Shown here: positions 6,909-10,053 of the stretch, in pieces | Layout: the number at the start of each line of letters is the position of its first letter | How positions within the stretch are numbered: the stretch's first letter is position 1 | Made by a program: the position numbers and the translations under genes | NCBI GenBank assembly: GCA_003484235.1 | Contig: DNDP01000398.1 | Span: 3,717 to 13,769 of the forward strand | From: Verrucomicrobiales bacterium | Lineage (GTDB): Bacteria > Verrucomicrobiota > Verrucomicrobiia > Limisphaerales > RI-55 | Length of the DNA: 10,053 nt | Reading direction: 5' to 3' | Notes under the pieces: generated by a model | Seen by the model: the letters and a program-made list of their open reading frames with translations, nothing else | What the model was told of the DNA's origin: nothing | The model's database searches: none

Positions 6909-7688
6909 GTGCATCCCGTAGCGTTCGACATAGGTGGTTTTACCATTCACTGGTATGGCATTTTTTTGGCCCTGGGTGTCGTCGCGGGTGTTTGGACCGC
7001 CTCCCGCCGGTGTGTGCTGGACAAGATCCAGCCTGTGGTCATCACCGATCTCGCTCCCTGGCTGGTTGGCGGAGTGATCGTGGGTGCGAGGCTCCTCTAT
7101 GTGCTTACTTACTGGGAGAACCAGTTCGCCGGCAAGCCGTTCTGGCACGTTTTCAATCTGCGCAGCGGTGGGCTGGTGTTCTATGGAGGGTTGATCGGGG
7201 CGGTTCTCGCAACCTACGGGTATTTGCGGTTCAGGAGACTTCCGATCTGGAAGGTCGCCGATGCACTCGCGCCAAGCATTGCGCTTGGACATGCCTTGGG
7301 GCGGATTGGGTGCCTGATGTTCGGTTGTTGCTACGGCCGCATCTGTGAGCTGCCCTGGGCGGTGCAGTTTCCTCCGGATCACGAATCCTATCCACAGACA
7401 GTGCATCCCACGCAGATTTACGAGGCCGTCCTGAACTTTGCCCTCTATCTCGGACTCGCCTGGCTGTACCGGCGCAAGAAATTTGACGGTCAGATCTTCT
7501 GTGTCTACCTCATCAGCTACGCCATGGTGCGGTCATTCGTGGAGTTGTTCCGCGGAGACTACAACCCTTCCCAGTACCTCGGCGGCTGGTTTACCCCGGC
7601 CCATGCGGTCAGCGTCGCCATCTTCGCACTGGGGATTTTCCTGATCCGGCGGTTGGGCACGGGACCCAATACCTCTCGGAAACCATGA
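6909..7688 (+). CDS. lgt: Phosphatidylglycerol-prolipoprotein diacylglyceryl transferase
   Basis: This 259-residue, multi-spanning inner-membrane protein transfers diacylglycerol from phosphatidylglycerol to the lipobox Cys of prolipoproteins, the first step of lipoprotein maturation. The GTG start at 6909 gives the family's MHP...FDIG..TIHWYG opening. Also seen are GARLLYVL (59-66), GGLVFYGGLIG (87-97), the signature region LGRIGCLMFGCCYGR (130-144), VHPTQIYE (165-172) and RSFVELFRGD (208-217), with the Arg-x3-Glu of the active site. The positions equivalent (by recalled alignment) to E. coli His103, Asn146 and Glu151 are Tyr92, Cys135 and Cys140. I recall this GC...GCCYG version from other non-enterobacterial Lgt proteins, so it looks like a subfamily trait, not a broken gene. 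The stop overlaps the miaA start (ATGA), so the two are translationally coupled. Confidence 0.95.
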   Translation: MHPVAFDIGGFTIHWYGIFLALGVVAGVWTASRRCVLDKIQPVVITDLAPWLVGGVIVGARLLYVLTYWENQFAGKPFWHVFNLRSGGLVFYGGLIGAVLATYGYLRFRRLPIWKVADALAPSIALGHALGRIGCLMFGCCYGRICELPWAVQFPPDHESYPQTVHPTQIYEAVLNFALYLGLAWLYRRKKFDGQIFCVYLISYAMVRSFVELFRGDYNPSQYLGGWFTPAHAVSVAIFALGIFLIRRLGTGPNTSRKP

Positions 7689-8617
7689 ACGAAGCGTTCG
7701 ACGGCGCCATATTCCTGACAGGACCGACCGCGACTGGGAAATCGGGGGTCGCATTCGAGCTGGCCCGACGTCTCAATGGTGAAATCATTTCTGTGGATTC
7801 GATGCAGGTTTATCGCGGACTCGACGTCGGAACGGCCAAACCGGCATCCCACGAGCGGCGCGAGATCCCCCATCACCTCATCGACACGGTGGATCTGAAG
7901 GAGTCGTTCGATGCCGCACGGTTTGTGGCAATGGCGGGATCGGCGCACGCGCAGATTCTCGAGCGAGGCCGCCTCCCGATTTATTGCGGGGGCACGGGCT
8001 TCTACTTCAAAGCCCTGTTCGAAGGGCTGGGCGGATCGCCACCCCCTGATCCTCTGCTGCGAGGGAAGCTGGAAATGACGTCTCTGGGCACTCTCCTGCG
8101 TGAACTGAAGGAGAAGGATCCCCTCACCTATGAACGCATTGATCGGGCAAACCCTCGCCGGGTTGTTCGTGCCGTGGAGGTCATCCGTCTCACCGGCAGG
8201 CCCTTCTCTGCGCAACGGGCAGGGTGGGGAGCCCGGGCGCCAACGCCATCAGGCCGCCGGTTGTTTGCGCTGAGCAGATCCCCTGCGGATCTGAGACAAA
8301 GGATCGAGACCCGTGTTGATCGAATGTTCGCGGAAGGTCTGGTGGAGGAGACCAGCAGACTGCTTGAGCAGGGTCTGGCGAGCAACCGGACGGCGATGCA
8401 GGCCCTCGGCTACCGCCAGGTTGTCGAGCACCTTCAGGCTCTCCGCGGCTTCGCCGAGACCGTGCAATTGATCAAGACGCGGACATGGCAGTTCGCCCGC
8501 CGCCAGCTTGCGTGGATTCGACATCAGCTTCAGCCGCATTGGATCGAATTGCGGCCCGACTCCGAAACCGAGGAGATTGCTGCCAGGATCATTCATGGGG
8601 AATCCGTTGAAAAGTGA
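7685..8617 (+). CDS. miaA: tRNA dimethylallyltransferase
   Basis: This 310-residue protein is of normal MiaA length. The P-loop GPTATGKS is at residues 13-20, and the substrate-binding DSMQVYRGLDVGTAKP at 38-53. PIYCGGTGFYFKALFEG (98-114) is the equivalent of the family's GGTGLY motif. The swinging-domain motif RIDRANPRRVVRAVEVIRLTGRP is at 151-173, RIETRVDRMFAEGLVEE at 206-222, QALGYRQ at 239-245 and TRTWQFARRQLAWIR at 265-279. The enzyme transfers a dimethylallyl group to N6 of A37 in tRNAs that read codons starting with U. The ATG overlaps the lgt stop by four bases, so the genes form one operon. No clear intrinsic terminator follows; only a hairpin without a T run at 8669-8696. Confidence 0.97.
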   Translation: MNEAFDGAIFLTGPTATGKSGVAFELARRLNGEIISVDSMQVYRGLDVGTAKPASHERREIPHHLIDTVDLKESFDAARFVAMAGSAHAQILERGRLPIYCGGTGFYFKALFEGLGGSPPPDPLLRGKLEMTSLGTLLRELKEKDPLTYERIDRANPRRVVRAVEVIRLTGRPFSAQRAGWGARAPTPSGRRLFALSRSPADLRQRIETRVDRMFAEGLVEETSRLLEQGLASNRTAMQALGYRQVVEHLQALRGFAETVQLIKTRTWQFARRQLAWIRHQLQPHWIELRPDSETEEIAARIIHGESVEK

Positions 8618-8668
8618 GGCAAAAGAAGCTCTGACGCTGGCACGAGGAATGGTCTGCAAGACGCGTTG

Positions 8669-8696
8669 GCCGCGCGTGAACGCGTGAACGTGCGGC
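8669..8696. repeat. Hairpin with an 8-bp tandem repeat in the loop, downstream of miaA
   Basis: GCCGCGC (8669-8675) pairs with GTGCGGC (8690-8696), including one G-T pair. The 14-base loop sits on two tandem copies of GCGTGAAC (8674-8681 and 8682-8689). No T run follows on the plus strand, so it is at best a weak terminator or an RNA-stabilising structure. Confidence 0.4.
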
Positions 8697-8722
8697 TTGA
8701 AAACGCCTGAACGAATGGTTTA

Positions 8723-9037
8723 ATGACAGCGATTATGAAGGCAGGAGCGATCCAGAAGTGGTTGCGCAAAGCCTTGGTCCCATCAAGGTCGCGGTATCCG
8801 GAGGGGCATCCCCGGGGGTTTTCGCGCCCGGTTTACGTGACGCTGACCTGGAAGGGTGAATATGGCAGCCACACCATCAAGCGGGTCCATTTCGATTCCG
8901 TGGAGGCCGAGCTGCTGAACCTTCTGCGCCGGGGCGTCGATGCGACCGTGTGGACCGAGGGGGAAAACCCCCGGGAAGTTGGTTGGGTGTGGGTCAATGG
9001 AAACCGCGCCGTCCAGTGCGTGGAAAAGTGGGACTGA
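8723..9037 (+). CDS. Small protein of unknown function, 104 residues
   Basis: I do not recognise the family. The frame has codon use like its neighbours and a protein-like composition, so I consider it real. The N-terminal 35 residues are basic (IQKWLRKALVPSRSRYP). A compact region rich in aromatic and beta-forming residues follows: PVYVTLTWKGEYGSHTIKRV, then a predicted helix HFDSVEAELLNLLRRGVD, then ATVWTEG and VGWVWVNGNRAVQCVEKWD. This suggests a small mixed alpha/beta domain with seven Trp/Tyr in about 65 residues. There is no signal peptide, membrane segment or obvious metal motif. An alternative start is Met5 (8735). It stands alone between miaA and a minus-strand tRNA gene, so context gives no function. 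Confidence 0.65.
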   Translation: MTAIMKAGAIQKWLRKALVPSRSRYPEGHPRGFSRPVYVTLTWKGEYGSHTIKRVHFDSVEAELLNLLRRGVDATVWTEGENPREVGWVWVNGNRAVQCVEKWD

Positions 9038-9062
9038 AAACCGGCCGCCGGGAGCAGGCGGC
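9037..9062 (-). terminator. Probable terminator of the minus-strand tRNA-Leu gene
   Basis: Read on the minus strand, GCCGCC pairs with GGCGGC around a seven-base loop (9044-9062). After three bases come four T residues (9040-9037). It lies about 70 bases downstream of the tRNA 3' end and abuts the end of the small plus-strand gene. The T run is short, hence the moderate confidence. Confidence 0.45.
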
Positions 9063-9130
9063 AGACGGATGGAACCAGGCTGCTCACGCAGTCAAGTCGT
9101 AGAGACGGAGGGCATTCCAAGAATCGAGGT

Positions 9131-9217
9131 TGGTACCGGTGGAGGGGCTCGAACCCCCACGTCCGCGAGGACACCAGATTTTGAGTCTAGCGCGTCTGCC
9201 AATTCCGCCACACCGGC
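9131..9217 (-). tRNA. tRNA-Leu (anticodon CAA)
   Basis: This is an 87-nucleotide gene on the minus strand with an encoded CCA (9133-9131). The acceptor stem GCCGGTG pairs with CACCGGT (one G-T pair at 1-72, discriminator A). The D-loop region GGCGGAATTGGCAGACGC is typical of tRNA-Leu. The anticodon stem CTAGA/TCTGG encloses the loop CTCAAAA, giving anticodon CAA at 9183-9181, which reads UUG. A long variable arm (about GGTGTCCTCGCGGACGT) and the T arm GGGGGTTCGAGCCCC follow. The A36-A37-A38 run is the determinant recognised by MiaA. Confidence 0.97.
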
Positions 9218-9769
9218 CCGGAGCAGGGCCGGAACTTATGGAAGGCACCGTCGTCGCGCAAGCGTCGATTTATCCCCAACGTCAGTTCAGAGCCCTTCGG
9301 TCATCGGGGCGAAATGCGTTGGTCAGCCGGCGCCGGCACCCGGTGGGGTGCTTGTTGCCCGGGGTGCAATCGATCATAGAGGTTCGGGTGCGATTGGAAG
9401 TGGCGGTCAGCCGGCGGCGTGCAGCACGCTTGAGGAGCGCAGGTGTCCAACCTGCCACGGACTGCGGATTGAACTTCGGCGCTCCGCATGCGTTCGACTG
9501 ATTCCTTCGCCAGTTTCCGTGACCGCCACCTCCGATCGCACCCCACAGGTTCCTTGGCAGATCAATAGTCCTGACGGCCATGCTTGGCTCGCTCCTCAGA
9601 CCGGCGCCGGATTCGTCCTGTTGCTCGTGGCGATCCCAGCGCCGCGAAGCCGAATTAAGGCCAGCAGCCGGTCAAGCAGCGGTTTCTCGCCCTGACTTGC
9701 GTCCGCCCGGAGATCGAGGCCGATTTTTCCCGTTGCCCGTTTGCGCCCTCGCCTGAATGATCCACTGCC
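9218..9769. other. Long stretch without a convincing gene
   Basis: About 550 bases lie between the tRNA gene and the exported-protein gene. Frames here are short, Arg/Pro/Ser-rich and unlike known proteins, and the plus-strand ones begin as read-through of the tRNA antisense. It holds the minus-strand promoter region of the tRNA (possible TTGCGC at 9261-9256 and CATAAG at 9240-9235, with a short 15-base spacer), a direct repeat GGTCAGCCGGCG (9321-9332 and 9405-9416), a palindrome GCGTGC-A-GCACGC (9417-9429) and the hairpin element at 9434-9485. The promoter of the next gene probably lies near its end, but I cannot identify it. Confidence 0.55.
9434..9485. repeat. REP-like palindromic intergenic element
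   Basis: The outer arms GGAGCGC (9434-9440) and GCGCTCC (9479-9485) form a perfect 7-bp inverted repeat. Inside is a perfect hairpin, GCAGGT (9439-9444) with ACCTGC (9450-9455) around GTCCA; it shares two bases with the left arm. So the two hairpins are alternative or competing structures. The layout, in a gene-free stretch next to a tRNA gene, resembles dispersed palindromic units of bacterial genomes. Only one copy is in the window, so its repeat status is inferred. Confidence 0.45.
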
Positions 9770-10053
9770 ATGAATCAGCTGCCCCCGAAGAGTCCATTCC
9801 ACTGCGTTGCTGTGCCCGTCTTCGTCCTCTTGGCGTGCGCGTTCCTGCCGGCGCAGGCCCAGAACCGCAAGCAGGTCACGACCGCGGATGATCTGCCGCG
9901 CATCACCTATCCGGTGGCAGGAAGCGCCACGGAGCTTGTCACTGACGCGGCCAAGTTTGAGCCGTTCGCCGACAAAGTCCGGGGCGACATTGAAAAAATT
10001 CTCGCGGAGCACGAGATCGCGGACAAGGCGACCCTCAAGCAGTTCAAGGGCAC
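9770..10053 (+). CDS. Exported protein of unknown function (3' truncated by window end)
   Basis: An open frame starts at the ATG at 9770 and continues through the window edge: 94 codons plus two bases are visible. Residues 1-30 look like a signal peptide, with a hydrophobic VAVPVFVLLACAFL and an AQA cleavage site before Gln31. An alternative is a lipoprotein signal with lipobox LLAC at Cys23, but the hydrophobic stretch continues past that Cys, which argues against it. The mature part begins RKQVTTADDLPRITYPVAGS, followed by amphipathic helices (KFEPFADKVRGDIEKILAEHEIADKATLKQF split around residues 65-93). I do not recognise the family with certainty. No Shine-Dalgarno is evident. The antisense frame over this region is a shadow. 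Confidence 0.7.
   Translation, partial: MNQLPPKSPFHCVAVPVFVLLACAFLPAQAQNRKQVTTADDLPRITYPVAGSATELVTDAAKFEPFADKVRGDIEKILAEHEIADKATLKQFKG

Noticed and set aside
9044..9062. Plus-strand terminator for the small gene ending at 9037
   Set aside because: On the plus strand the GCCGCC/GGCGGC stem is not followed by T residues. The T run appears only when read on the minus strand, so it was assigned to the tRNA.
9130..9501. Plus-strand frame beginning VEGLEPP... over the tRNA region
   Set aside because: This is the well-known false protein produced by translating the antisense of a tRNA-Leu gene (RLPIPPHRPG-type sequence).
9596..10012. 138-codon minus-strand frame near the window end
   Set aside because: It is antisense to the plus-strand frame from 9770, which has a signal peptide and better protein character.
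1..10053. CRISPR array, insertion sequence, phage or integrase at the tRNA gene
   Set aside because: No regularly spaced repeats, transposase or integrase motif, or duplicated tRNA 3' end could be seen in the window.

Overview
The window looks like chromosomal DNA from a GC-rich Gram-negative bacterium. A TonB-dependent receptor of the kind expanded in Verrucomicrobiota (Opitutaceae-like; inferred from protein style, not from a search) points that way. Starts mostly lack an obvious Shine-Dalgarno sequence. I see no insertion sequence, phage gene, CRISPR array or integrase. Most of the window is housekeeping, with some less ordinary regulatory and intergenic structure.

Region 1 (2-2145) is the end of a nucleotide-sugar operon on the + strand. 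A 5'-truncated SDR protein closely resembles the epimerase/reductase half of plant and viral rhamnose synthases (NRS/ER, RHM C-terminus). It is followed by an RmlB-type NDP-glucose 4,6-dehydratase. Together they could turn NDP-glucose into NDP-L-rhamnose. A strong intrinsic terminator closes the unit. Region 2 (2146-5291) is a single outer-membrane TonB-dependent receptor gene. Its leader contains several inverted repeats, and a textbook terminator follows it.

Region 3 (5412-6790) holds a Nif3-like metal-binding protein (+) and, convergent to it, an orphan YtrA-type GntR repressor (-). A perfect 8-bp inverted repeat lies just upstream of the repressor, and a second palindrome with the same half-site lies inside its coding sequence, which suggests autoregulation. 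Region 4 (6909-8617) is a two-gene operon, lgt (prolipoprotein diacylglyceryl transferase, variant active-site motif) and miaA (tRNA A37 dimethylallyltransferase), coupled by an ATGA overlap.

Region 5 (8618-10053) holds a small conserved-looking gene of unknown function and a tRNA-Leu(CAA) on the - strand with a likely terminator. It continues with about 550 bases without a convincing gene, containing a palindromic REP-like element, and ends with the 5' part of an exported protein gene that runs out of the window. The tRNA-Leu has A36-A37-A38, so it is a predicted substrate of the nearby MiaA.
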